From: Bacteroidales bacterium
GTDB lineage: Bacteria; Bacteroidota; Bacteroidia; Bacteroidales; UBA12481
Assembly: GCA_028707745.1 (NCBI GenBank)
Contig: JAQWAJ010000077.1
Span: 1-7,401, forward strand
Direction: 5' to 3'
DNA length: 7,401 nt
Shown: positions 1 to 6,124 of the stretch, one piece after another
Layout: each line of letters starts with the position of its first letter
Numbering within the stretch: the first letter of the stretch is position 1
Program-made: the position numbers and the translations under genes
Notes under the pieces: model-generated
Told to the model about the DNA's origin: nothing
Databases searched by the model: none
What the model saw: the letters and a program-made list of their open reading frames with translations, nothing else

Positions 1-116
1 AAAATCTTAATAGATAGAAAATTAAATTTTTGAAAGAATCGAGTATTTTTAATCCTGGTTCAACTAACACTATGCCCAAAACAAAATCGCAGTAAAAACC
101 TGAGAAATTGAAAAGT

Positions 117-332
117 ATGGAAAGACCCAGAATGAAGATACCGCTGACGGCGACTGACAAAGCAGTTGAAATAACCGGCTGGCTTGCGCTATTGACTATT
201 TGGGTTCTTGTGATTTCAAGCTATTCAAACTTACCTGACACGATTCCAACACACTTCAATATGGCGGGAAAAGCCGACGGTCAATCCTTAGAATCTGCCG
301 TTTGGTTTTTACCGGTGATGCTTTTTAACTAA
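117..332 (+). pseudogene. DUF1648 membrane protein, truncated remnant
   Basis: The 71-residue product from ATG 117 has one clear membrane segment (about residues 20-37) followed by LPDTIPTHFN and AGKADG. This is the N-terminal hallmark of DUF1648 membrane proteins, whose role is poorly defined; some relatives (SdpI-like) give immunity to toxins. Family members are usually about 150 residues or more with several membrane spans, so this copy is broken. After GKADG the sequence jumps to SAVWFLPVML, which resembles the segment found near the C-terminus of such proteins, and then stops. I therefore infer an internal deletion plus loss of the last membrane segment. TTG 108 and ATG 132 are alternative starts; ATG 117 is preferred because MERPRMKIPLT fits the family N-terminus from memory. 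The next gene begins 7 bases after the stop. No convincing promoter is seen in the 116 bases upstream. Confidence 0.7.
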
Positions 333-339
333 ATGACAA

Positions 340-1824
340 ATGATCAAGAAAACAGCCATTTTATTATTAATCACGCTGTTATTGGTTGATATTGGATATT
401 CATTCTTACAGCATTATCATACCCCTTTCGATGGGGATATGGCTGCAGGGATTGTTCCTGCTGACGATGTAAAACCAATCCTTGATAGTCCGCTGGGATT
501 GAAAATTTTCAAGGAGAACACCACCTATCCCAATCCCAACAAATTTTTTAGTCACTGGGCTTTTTATCAGTATTTCAACAGTGTTCCGCTATTTCTTCAA
601 AATTTCACAAATCCCATTAATAGTGCCTATTTATCTTGTGCATTGGCCAAGACTATCATTCAGGTTTTACTCATCTTTTTGCTCGCCCTCTCGATTTCAG
701 GGAGCATTTTCAAATTTAAATTTCTGCTGGCGGCTATTCTGATTACGCCATTGTTTCAGACCAATGGATATAGCGGTTATATGGGAATTATCGACCCATC
801 GACTACCTATACCTTTTTCTATGCACTTCCGACTCTATTAATCCTGATCTATTTTGCACCCCTCTTTTTGAAACATTTTTATGGTTTTGAATTAAAAGGA
901 ATAAAATATTTAAAATATTTATGGATACCTCTTGCTTTGATAGCCAGCTTAAGCGGGCCATTAAATCCCGGGATATCGTTAGTGGTTAGTTTATTGATCT
1001 TTCTACATCATTTCTCTCAAAACTTTAACAACTCAGACAGTAAAAGCAGAATTACCAGGCTGAAATCAGTCATTCATAACATTCCCGGGGAATATTGTTT
1101 CTATTTGATACCCATCTGCGCTTTCTCATTGTATTCGCTATTCCTGGGCAGGTATGATTCTGTGGATTCCAGCAGTAAAATACCTTTATGGGTTTTGTAT
1201 TCGAGATTACCCGAAGGGATATTTTATACGTTTATGCAAAAATTAGGGTTCCCGGTATTATTTATCATTTTAATCATCAATACCTTAATCATTCACTACA
1301 AATTGAAGACTCCTGAAGGGAAGAAAATTCTGAATACCTTTAAATGGATTGGCCTTTTTACGCTGATTTACCTGTTGTTACTGCCACTTGGCGGGTATCG
1401 CGACTATCGTCCTTATATTCTGAGATATGATACAATCATACCCATCACATTAAGCCTAATGTTCATCTTTGGAAAAACAACCCTTTATATTCTGAATAAT
1501 TTCTCCATCAGGCAACGATATCAGTATCTGCCCTTATTGATTTTGGTCCTGTTTATCTTTATAAATTCGGATAAACCCAAATTTGATAAAAACAGTTGTG
1601 AGCGGAATGCGATTTCGCAAATTGCCAGTTCATCGGAACCTATTGTAAAAATAGATAATAGTTGTACGGTTTTGTCATGGACAATCATTGAGAACCCGCA
1701 GGAATCGGAGCTTAAGACCCAATTGCTGAAAAGATGGAGAATCATTGATGATGACAAGTTGTATTATCAAAAACCGCCAGTCGCCGGCAGTGGCTCCCGG
1801 AACAACTATCGTGGTGTCGAATAA
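340..1824 (+). CDS. polytopic inner-membrane protein of unknown function
   Basis: The 494-residue protein starts with a basic N-terminus and a hydrophobic helix (about residues 5-22). A polar, probably periplasmic loop of about 80 residues follows, containing FDGDMA (30-35). Several more hydrophobic stretches lie at about 103-122, 126-140, 156-177, 193-225, 251-269, 303-319, 335-350, 365-385 and 397-410. A soluble C-terminal tail begins near residue 411. One hydrophobic helix followed by an acidic periplasmic loop and many helices recalls GT-C-type glycosyltransferases of the cell envelope, but I cannot identify a family motif, so this is only a suggestion. ATG 340 is the only sensible start because an in-frame stop lies at 334-336. 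The final residues after LYYQKP (about 479-494) are low in hydrophobicity, rich in Gly, Ser, Arg and Asn, and overlap DNA that seems to belong to a decayed gene. The native C-terminus may have been replaced. The gene is visibly A+T-rich. Confidence 0.75.
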   Translation: MIKKTAILLLITLLLVDIGYSFLQHYHTPFDGDMAAGIVPADDVKPILDSPLGLKIFKENTTYPNPNKFFSHWAFYQYFNSVPLFLQNFTNPINSAYLSCALAKTIIQVLLIFLLALSISGSIFKFKFLLAAILITPLFQTNGYSGYMGIIDPSTTYTFFYALPTLLILIYFAPLFLKHFYGFELKGIKYLKYLWIPLALIASLSGPLNPGISLVVSLLIFLHHFSQNFNNSDSKSRITRLKSVIHNIPGEYCFYLIPICAFSLYSLFLGRYDSVDSSSKIPLWVLYSRLPEGIFYTFMQKLGFPVLFIILIINTLIIHYKLKTPEGKKILNTFKWIGLFTLIYLLLLPLGGYRDYRPYILRYDTIIPITLSLMFIFGKTTLYILNNFSIRQRYQYLPLLILVLFIFINSDKPKFDKNSCERNAISQIASSSEPIVKIDNSCTVLSWTIIENPQESELKTQLLKRWRIIDDDKLYYQKPPVAGSGSRNNYRGVE

Positions 1825-1850
1825 TATCGGGCAGATTTTACCAAGATCAG

Positions 1851-2075
1851 AGTGCTCCCGCCTATTCCAACAGGCATTCATTAACCGTGAATGGAAAAAA
1901 CGAGGACATTACCCGTGAAGATCTGGAATCGGTCGGTTTAAATAACGATATTCAGGATTATAAAACCTTAATAGATACAGTCGTCAAGGCCGTTGCTAAA
2001 TTCGATGACTATGCAAGGGAACTGGGAATCGATGAAAAACTAATCGCAAACATTAAGGCTGATTTCATATCCTGA
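1851..2075 (+). pseudogene. HipA-like kinase C-terminal remnant
   Basis: From a GTG at 1887 the frame encodes 62 residues, and it is open further upstream. Reading from about 1851 it gives SAPAYSNRHSLTVNGKNED followed by ITREDLESVGL. In HipA-type serine/threonine kinases (toxins of HipAB modules) the C-terminal part carries a (S/A)PAYD motif and then a segment resembling SLTVNGK-x-ITREDL. The rest, VVKAVAKFDDYARELGI to the stop, fits the helical end of such proteins. The kinase catalytic core, the N-terminal subdomain and any HipB antitoxin are absent, and the PAYD region looks shortened to PAYS. It is best read as a decayed fragment. A GTG-started 62-residue protein remains possible, but no promoter or ribosome binding site supports one. 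Assignment rests on motif recall, not on a database comparison. Confidence 0.5.
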
Positions 2076-2160
2076 CCAACGGTGGCGGTAACTGAAAAAA
2101 GCCCGTACCGCAAATCCAGACAAGAACCATCACTCATCAGGCAAAACCAGTATAATACGA

Positions 2161-2184
2161 TATCATAATGACCAATTATCATAA
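2161..2184 (+). repeat. direct repeat TATCATAA x2
   Basis: TATCATAA occurs at 2161-2168 and again at 2177-2184, an offset of 16 bases. The second copy fills most of the spacer of the inverted repeat 2166-2197, and the first copy overlaps its left arm. Regular spacing of about one and a half helical turns, just ahead of a promoter, suggests part of a protein-binding site. Confidence 0.55.
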
Positions 2185-2197
2185 GTTTTGGTCATTA
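2166..2197. promoter_or_regulatory. perfect 10-bp inverted repeat, probable operator
   Basis: TAATGACCAA (2166-2175) and TTGGTCATTA (2188-2197) are exact reverse complements separated by 12 bases. The right arm contains the TTG at 2188-2190, the best candidate -33 element for the promoter of the following ATPase gene. A protein bound here would block polymerase, so the site is a probable repressor operator. No U-rich tract follows, so it is not a terminator. The binding protein is unknown. Confidence 0.6.
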
Positions 2198-2218
2198 CAA
2201 TGTTAAAGTTTACCTTTG
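2188..2218 (+). promoter_or_regulatory. Bacteroidota-type promoter of the AAA ATPase gene
   Basis: TACCTTTG at 2211-2218 matches the Bacteroidota -7 consensus TAnnTTTG exactly. A TTG at 2188-2190 lies 20 bases upstream, the usual spacing for the -33 element. Transcription would begin around 2224-2226, just before ATG 2230, giving a very short leader. This excludes the upstream TTG 2188 and ATG 2200 as starts if the promoter is real. Confidence 0.65.
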
Positions 2219-2229
2219 AAAACAAAAAG

Positions 2230-3348
2230 ATGTTTGTCAGGACAATTGAACATCGGATAAAGGAAAAATTGGGTAGCGGGAAAGCGATCATTGTTATCGG
2301 TGCCCGGCAAGTTGGGAAAACCACGCTCTTGAAAGTGATTCTAAAGGATAAAGATTATCTGTTCTTAGATGCAGATGACCCATCAATAAGAAGCCTTCTC
2401 CAGAATCCCACGACTGAACAAATCAGAACAATTTTAGGGGAGTATAAATATGTATTCCTCGATGAAGCTCAACGAATATCAGGGATAGGATTAATCTTGA
2501 AAATTATTACAGACCAGTTCAAAGATGTCCAGCTATTTGTTAGCGGTTCTTCATCTTTTAATTTGGGGAAAGCACTCAATGAACCATTAACCGGAAGAAA
2601 GTGGGAATATGAAATATTTCCGCTTTCCTGGGAAGAATATGAAGAAAAGATTGGTTTTATCAAAGCGGAGCAGCAAATTGAAAACCGGTTGTTATATGGA
2701 TTTTATCCGGAAGTAATTAACAATCAAGGCAAAGAACGCGAAATTCTTAAAAACCTGGCTAATAGCTATTTATACCGGGATGTTTTAGCCTATTCAGATA
2801 TAAGAAAACCTGAAATACTTGAGCAATTATTGCAAGCCTTAGCCTTACAGTTGGGCAGTGAGGTAAATTATAACGAATTAGCTCAGATTATCGGAGTAAA
2901 TAAAATCACCGTACAAAAATACATCGATATATTAGAAAAAGGGTATATCGTTTTTCGCCTCCACAGTTTCAGCAGAAATTTAAGAACTGAACTCAAGCAA
3001 AATCGTAAAATATATTTTTATGACAACGGCATCAGAAATATGATCATTGGGAATTTTAACTCTTTAGATTTAAGGCTCGACAAAGGAGCTTTATGGGAAA
3101 ACTTCCTTGTATCTGAAAGGCTAAAACAGAATATATACAAAGATTCTTTTGCCAAAATGTATTTTTGGAGGACTCAACAACAACAAGAAATTGATTTTGT
3201 TGAGGAAAAAAGCGGAACTATTTCAGGATATGAGTTTAAATGGAGCCATAAAAAAACAAAGTTCCCTCAGAAATTTCTGGACACCTATCATGCAGAAGGT
3301 TTGGTAATTGATAGAAAAAACTTCAGAGAGTTTGTTATTATTAAGTAG
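2230..3348 (+). CDS. AAA ATPase with DUF4143 C-terminal domain
   Basis: The 372-residue protein (from ATG 2230) carries a Walker A motif GARQVGKTTL (residues 24-33), Walker B YVFLDEAQ (74-81), a sensor-like FVSGSSS (103-109) and an arginine-finger-like LTGR (120-123). A winged-helix-like segment follows (about 212-241, YNELAQIIGVNKITVQKYI). The C-terminal DUF4143 region has a PD-(D/E)XK-like set: EID (320-322) and YEFK (334-337, Glu335 and Lys337). Length and domain order fit intact members of this abundant prokaryotic family. Its function is not established; it is cytosolic, binds ATP, and may act on DNA. ATG 2230 is chosen over ATG 2200 and TTG 2188 because a perfect -7 element at 2211-2218 would start the transcript downstream of both, and family members begin shortly before the P-loop. 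The gene seems to be transcribed alone. An operator-like inverted repeat overlaps its promoter. The family is common in accessory DNA. Confidence 0.93.
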   Translation: MFVRTIEHRIKEKLGSGKAIIVIGARQVGKTTLLKVILKDKDYLFLDADDPSIRSLLQNPTTEQIRTILGEYKYVFLDEAQRISGIGLILKIITDQFKDVQLFVSGSSSFNLGKALNEPLTGRKWEYEIFPLSWEEYEEKIGFIKAEQQIENRLLYGFYPEVINNQGKEREILKNLANSYLYRDVLAYSDIRKPEILEQLLQALALQLGSEVNYNELAQIIGVNKITVQKYIDILEKGYIVFRLHSFSRNLRTELKQNRKIYFYDNGIRNMIIGNFNSLDLRLDKGALWENFLVSERLKQNIYKDSFAKMYFWRTQQQQEIDFVEEKSGTISGYEFKWSHKKTKFPQKFLDTYHAEGLVIDRKNFREFVIIK

Positions 3349-3355
3349 CGTAGGG

Positions 3356-3369
3356 ATCGGATTTCCGAT
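3356..3369. repeat. short hairpin after the ATPase gene
   Basis: ATCGG (3356-3360) and CCGAT (3365-3369) form a 5-bp stem with loop ATTT, eight bases past the ATPase stop. No T-run follows, so a role in ending transcription is only possible, not shown. Confidence 0.3.
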
Positions 3370-3397
3370 AATTACCTCATTATTCAGCTAAACGATC

Positions 3398-4216
3398 ATG
3401 GTAAACCAGTCAGACATAGAATCGATTATCGCCAAACGATACGATAATGGCGCCGATCTGTGGGCGACCCCCGACAATCGGATATACAAGGGCACCCCGT
3501 TTTCGACCCTAGAAAGTCTGTTAATACTCACGGAGCTGGAACCCACCCCGACGCCAATCATGCTGGATTCTGCCGAGCTCATGCTTAGTTTATGGCGGAA
3601 TGACGGCCGTTTCCAAATTATGCCCAAGAGTGCCATTTATCCCTGTCAAACCGCCAATGTGGCCAGAGTCCTATGCCGCTTAGGATATGCCTCTGATCAT
3701 CGTTTGGCAAAGACTTTCGACCATCTTCTGGCCACGCAGCATGACGATGGCGGTTGGCGGTGCAATACATACAAATTTGGCCGGGGAGATGAAACGGCAT
3801 TTTCGAATCCGGGAACAACTTTAGCCGCCCTGGATGCATTCCGGTTCACCAATCGGCTCAATCAGGATCAACGGCTGGATCATGCAGTGGAATCGCTGCT
3901 CAGCCATTGGGAAACACGTAAACCGCTAGGTCCCTGCCATTATGGAATAGGTAAGCTATTCATGATGGTGGAATACCCGTTTTTTCGGTATAACCTGTTC
4001 TTTTATGTTTACGTTCTCTCTTTTTATGATCAAGCAAAAAGCGATAGCCGGTTTTTAGATGCGCTTAATGTTTTGAATTCCAAAACGATTGATGGGAAAA
4101 TGGTTGTCGAAAATCCAAACAGAAAATTGGCAAACTTCCGTTTTTGCAGGAAAGGCGAGCCCAGCGACCTGGCGACAAAACGCTATCGGGAGATACTGAA
4201 TAACATAAAACATTAA
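3398..4216 (+). CDS. prenyltransferase/squalene-cyclase-repeat-like protein
   Basis: The 272-residue soluble protein has no signal peptide or membrane helix. It contains QHDDGGW (residues 114-120), which fits the QxxxGxW repeat of squalene/oxidosqualene cyclases and protein prenyltransferase beta subunits. DNGADLW (16-22) and SLWRNDGRF (64-72) look like degenerate repeat units, and paired helices such as TANVARVLCRLGY are typical of the alpha/alpha barrel. Such stand-alone short proteins are usually annotated as prenyltransferase-repeat proteins of unknown substrate. It lacks the DxDD motif of true cyclases as far as I can see and is far shorter (cyclases are about 600 residues), so catalytic activity is not implied. 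Cysteines at 83, 93, 122, 180 (beside His181) and 250 could include metal ligands; this is speculation. It is more G+C-rich than the genes to its left. ATG 3398 gives a conserved-looking N-terminus; no promoter is evident in the 49-base gap. Confidence 0.75.
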   Translation: MVNQSDIESIIAKRYDNGADLWATPDNRIYKGTPFSTLESLLILTELEPTPTPIMLDSAELMLSLWRNDGRFQIMPKSAIYPCQTANVARVLCRLGYASDHRLAKTFDHLLATQHDDGGWRCNTYKFGRGDETAFSNPGTTLAALDAFRFTNRLNQDQRLDHAVESLLSHWETRKPLGPCHYGIGKLFMMVEYPFFRYNLFFYVYVLSFYDQAKSDSRFLDALNVLNSKTIDGKMVVENPNRKLANFRFCRKGEPSDLATKRYREILNNIKH

Positions 4217-4268
4217 CCAGTGGCCCGCCCGGAAATGAAAGTGTATCGCTCAAACGTATTTCTCCATA

Positions 4269-4299
4269 ACTTAGCTGGCATTCCGGTAATGCACTAAGT
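4269..4299. repeat. imperfect hairpin in the 3398-4216/cupin intergenic gap
   Basis: ACTTAG (4269-4274) pairs with CTAAGT (4294-4299), and GCATT (4278-4282) pairs with AATGC (4288-4292). The loop is CCGGT, with a small asymmetric bulge (CTG opposite A). It lies 52 bases after the stop codon and about 50 bases before the cupin start. No T-run follows, so it is not a standard terminator; it could be an RNA stability or regulatory element. Confidence 0.4.
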
Positions 4300-4347
4300 A
4301 ATGAAACTACCTGAAACAATGTGGATACAGGCAATAAGCTGAAAATG

Positions 4348-4782
4348 ATGAAAAAATTAGCCACAACAATTATTTTGATCGGTTTCTGTTTGGCCGGTAA
4401 AGCTCAATACAATCATTCACTGATTATCGAGCCTTTGCTGAAGACCGACACCACCTCCATCGGACAGAAAATTCACTATCCCCAATTCCAGAATGACGAG
4501 GTTACGATGTCGAAAATCACCATCCCGCCCGGGAAATCGACCGGATGGCACAAACATGAATTTCCGGTGTTTGCCTATGTTTTAAAAGGCAATCTGACCG
4601 TTGAGGTGGAGGGTGGCAAAAGCTTCGGGTTTAAGGAGAATTCGACTATTTCGGAGGTGATCAACGTTTTTCATAACGGGATCAATAACAGCAAGGAGGA
4701 CGTTGTGCTGATCGCATTTTTTATGGGCGAAAAAGGGAAGACCTTGTCGGTGCACAAGGAAACGGACAAAAAAAACAAATAG
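4348..4782 (+). CDS. secreted cupin-domain protein
   Basis: Starting at ATG 4348 the 144-residue product has a basic N-terminus, a hydrophobic core (ATTIILIGFCLAG) and AKAQ-like cleavage context at GKAQ, a classic Sec signal peptide. The mature protein is expected in the periplasm. A single cupin_2 barrel follows. Motif 1 is WHKHEFPVFAYVLKG, with His68 and His70 as likely metal ligands. The glutamate usual in this motif is replaced by a hydrophobic residue. Motif 2 includes FHNGIN with His109 and the H-x3-N pattern. A metal-binding, possibly enzymatic or ligand-binding role is likely, but no substrate can be named. GTG 4321 and ATG 4345 are in frame upstream; ATG 4348 gives the best signal peptide. 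The stop is one base from the next ATG, so it forms an operon with the lipoprotein gene. Confidence 0.85.
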   Translation: MKKLATTIILIGFCLAGKAQYNHSLIIEPLLKTDTTSIGQKIHYPQFQNDEVTMSKITIPPGKSTGWHKHEFPVFAYVLKGNLTVEVEGGKSFGFKENSTISEVINVFHNGINNSKEDVVLIAFFMGEKGKTLSVHKETDKKNK

Positions 4783-4783
4783 C

Positions 4784-5353
4784 ATGAGAAAATTAAAAAT
4801 CTCCGGAATCATTCTGTTGTCGGTATTTTTAGTGAGCTGTCACCACAAGGGGAATGTGAACAGCTCCGGTCAGTCCGGTTCAGTGAAACCCACTACAGCA
4901 GATTCAATTCCGCCTCAGAATGCGGATAGCCTGGCTGATGCCACCCGGCCGGATGATGAAATTGGCAATCTGATTTGGGATTATGACATTAATACTGAGC
5001 GTATTGTACAGACAGCAAAGGTCGATCAGGATACCTTAACGCAGGAGAAGCTGATCGGGATGATCAATTCGGCTTACCACAACAAGGTACTCCTCGATTT
5101 TCTGAAAATCTCGCACGACACGATATTCATCCGGATAAAAGATCCGGAATATCTGACTCAGCAAATGGGCACATCGGGAGCATTTAAGTTCATGGTATCA
5201 GTCACTTTTACCTTAACGGAGCTACGGGGGATTGAATATGTATCCTTTGATTTCGAGGAAGGTGACCATGCATCGCCAGGAACCTATTCCAGGAAATATT
5301 ATCAGGATTGGGTAAAGGAAGACCGAAAAATCAATCAGAAAACAATCTCGTAA
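4784..5353 (+). CDS. putative lipoprotein of unknown function
   Basis: The 189-residue product begins MRKLK and a hydrophobic stretch ending in the lipobox LVSC with Cys19, so it should be lipidated and, lacking Asp after the cysteine, go to the outer membrane. Residues 20-60 are a Ser/Thr/Pro/Asp-rich linker typical of tethered lipoproteins. The region from about 61 to 175 looks like a small mixed alpha/beta domain: a helix around EKLIGMINSAYHN, then strands DTIFIRI and KFMVSVTFTL, then TELRGIEYVSFDFEEG. That strand-and-helix order faintly recalls GerMN-type domains, but I would not assign it. It starts one base after the cupin stop, so the two are co-transcribed and may act together at the envelope. 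I do not recognise the family with confidence. Confidence 0.75.
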   Translation: MRKLKISGIILLSVFLVSCHHKGNVNSSGQSGSVKPTTADSIPPQNADSLADATRPDDEIGNLIWDYDINTERIVQTAKVDQDTLTQEKLIGMINSAYHNKVLLDFLKISHDTIFIRIKDPEYLTQQMGTSGAFKFMVSVTFTLTELRGIEYVSFDFEEGDHASPGTYSRKYYQDWVKEDRKINQKTIS

Positions 5354-5494
5354 CATACCCCTCTCCACCCCTTGTTATCTGATTTCCCTTTTGTAATTTT
5401 ATTCAATCTACCCTGGTTTCGCCATTCAACAGGCTGAATCCGGGAAAATTAACGTAATGGATTTGTAAAACCTGTCACACTAACCCATTCTGCT
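5354..5494. other. 141-base intergenic gap before the hydrolase gene
   Basis: The gap is pyrimidine-rich at first, without a clear terminator hairpin. TGGATTTG at 5458-5465 matches the -7 consensus TAnnTTTG with one mismatch, 29 bases ahead of the start codon at 5495. No good -33 TTG lies at the right distance, so this is a weak promoter candidate only. The gap suggests that the next gene has its own promoter. Confidence 0.3.
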
Positions 5495-6088
5495 ATGAAA
5501 AAGATCACTGTTATTCTGGTACTCCTGTTCGTGATTTGTTCGGGACAATCATTCTCACAAGCTCAAAAGGAGTCTGTGGCTCCGGTAAAACCGGCTCTGC
5601 TGGTCATCGACATCCAAAACCAGTTTTTACCCATGATCCCGGAACGGGACAGAACCATGGGCCTGGCCTATATCAATAATTATATCGATATTTTCCGCAG
5701 CCATGGCTGTCCGATTATCCGGATTTATCATGAAGGCAAAGAGTTCGGGCCCAAACAGGGTACCGACCAGTTTGAGTTTCCAACCACGGTTAAAATCCTG
5801 CCTGATGACCCCAAGGTCATTAAAAATTATCCCGATGGCTTTAATAAGACGGATCTCGATAAAGTGCTCAGGGAAAATGGGTGCAATACGCTGTTTTTAG
5901 TTGGATTAAGCGCTGTCGGTTGTGTACTGGCCACCTACATCGGCGCCAATAATCATGATTATAAGGTATTTATGATTGAGGATGCCATTATGAGCCACGA
6001 CTCGGATTTTACCAATCAGATTGAAAACATATTCGGTGCCGTAAACTATGATGTGGTGAAGATCATCCTGGAACAATCAGGCAAATAA
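5495..6088 (+). CDS. secreted isochorismatase-family cysteine hydrolase
   Basis: The 197-residue protein has a Sec signal peptide (MKKITVILVLLFVICSG, then SFSQAQ, cleavage near residue 22-24), so it works in the periplasm. This is less usual, since most family members are cytosolic. The isochorismatase-like fold is shown by ALLVIDIQNQF with catalytic Asp39, by PKVIKNYPDGFNKTDL with the expected Lys110, and by LFLVGLSAVGCVLAT with nucleophile Cys143. The Asp-Lys-Cys triad is therefore complete. Family members hydrolyse amides or vinyl ethers (nicotinamide, N-carbamoyl compounds, isochorismate); the substrate here cannot be told from sequence. The Cys motif reads SAVGCV rather than the frequent T-x-x-CV. 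Length is normal once the signal peptide is removed. It follows the cupin/lipoprotein pair after a 141-base gap and precedes the MarR gene by 36 bases. Confidence 0.9.
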   Translation: MKKITVILVLLFVICSGQSFSQAQKESVAPVKPALLVIDIQNQFLPMIPERDRTMGLAYINNYIDIFRSHGCPIIRIYHEGKEFGPKQGTDQFEFPTTVKILPDDPKVIKNYPDGFNKTDLDKVLRENGCNTLFLVGLSAVGCVLATYIGANNHDYKVFMIEDAIMSHDSDFTNQIENIFGAVNYDVVKIILEQSGK

Positions 6089-6099
6089 AGTCGATCCGG

Positions 6100-6112
6100 C
6101 TCACTATCTTTG
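6100..6112 (+). promoter_or_regulatory. Bacteroidota-type -7 promoter element for the marR-family gene
   Basis: TATCTTTG at 6105-6112 matches TAnnTTTG exactly, 12 bases before ATG 6125. The extended stretch CTCACTATCTTTG (6100-6112) agrees at 10 of 13 positions with the promoter of the exporter gene at 6620-6632. No clear -33 TTG is seen at about 20 bases upstream. The short leader would begin near 6118. Confidence 0.6.
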
Positions 6113-6124
6113 AGAAAATAATCC

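Noticed and set aside
1675..1881. Reverse-strand open frame of 68 codons over the membrane-protein/HipA junction
   Set aside because: No family resemblance; the forward strand shows recognisable HipA-like sequence in the same place.
1..2100. Integron cassette array as explanation for the patchwork of short genes
   Set aside because: No attC-like paired core sites (GTTRRRY with matching RYYYAAC) or integrase could be found around the remnants.
2188..2229. Upstream starts TTG 2188 and ATG 2200 for the ATPase
   Set aside because: The exact -7 element at 2211-2218 would place the transcript start downstream of both, and the extra residues do not look like the family N-terminus.
3388..3839. Reverse-strand open frames of 73 and 82 codons
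   Set aside because: They are antisense to the well-supported gene at 3398-4216 and have compositions with no protein-family features.
4065..4364. Reverse-strand open frame of 99 codons
   Set aside because: It overlaps the end of the prenyltransferase-like gene and the intergenic hairpin, has no recognisable domain, and lacks a promoter; judged a chance frame.
5703..5900. Forward frame of 65 codons inside the hydrolase gene
   Set aside because: It lies within the isochorismatase-type gene in another frame, and the main frame has the full catalytic triad.
6099..6114. CTCA/TGAG inverted repeat at the marR promoter as an operator
   Set aside because: Only 4 bp per arm and it coincides with the -7 element; too short to be meaningful.
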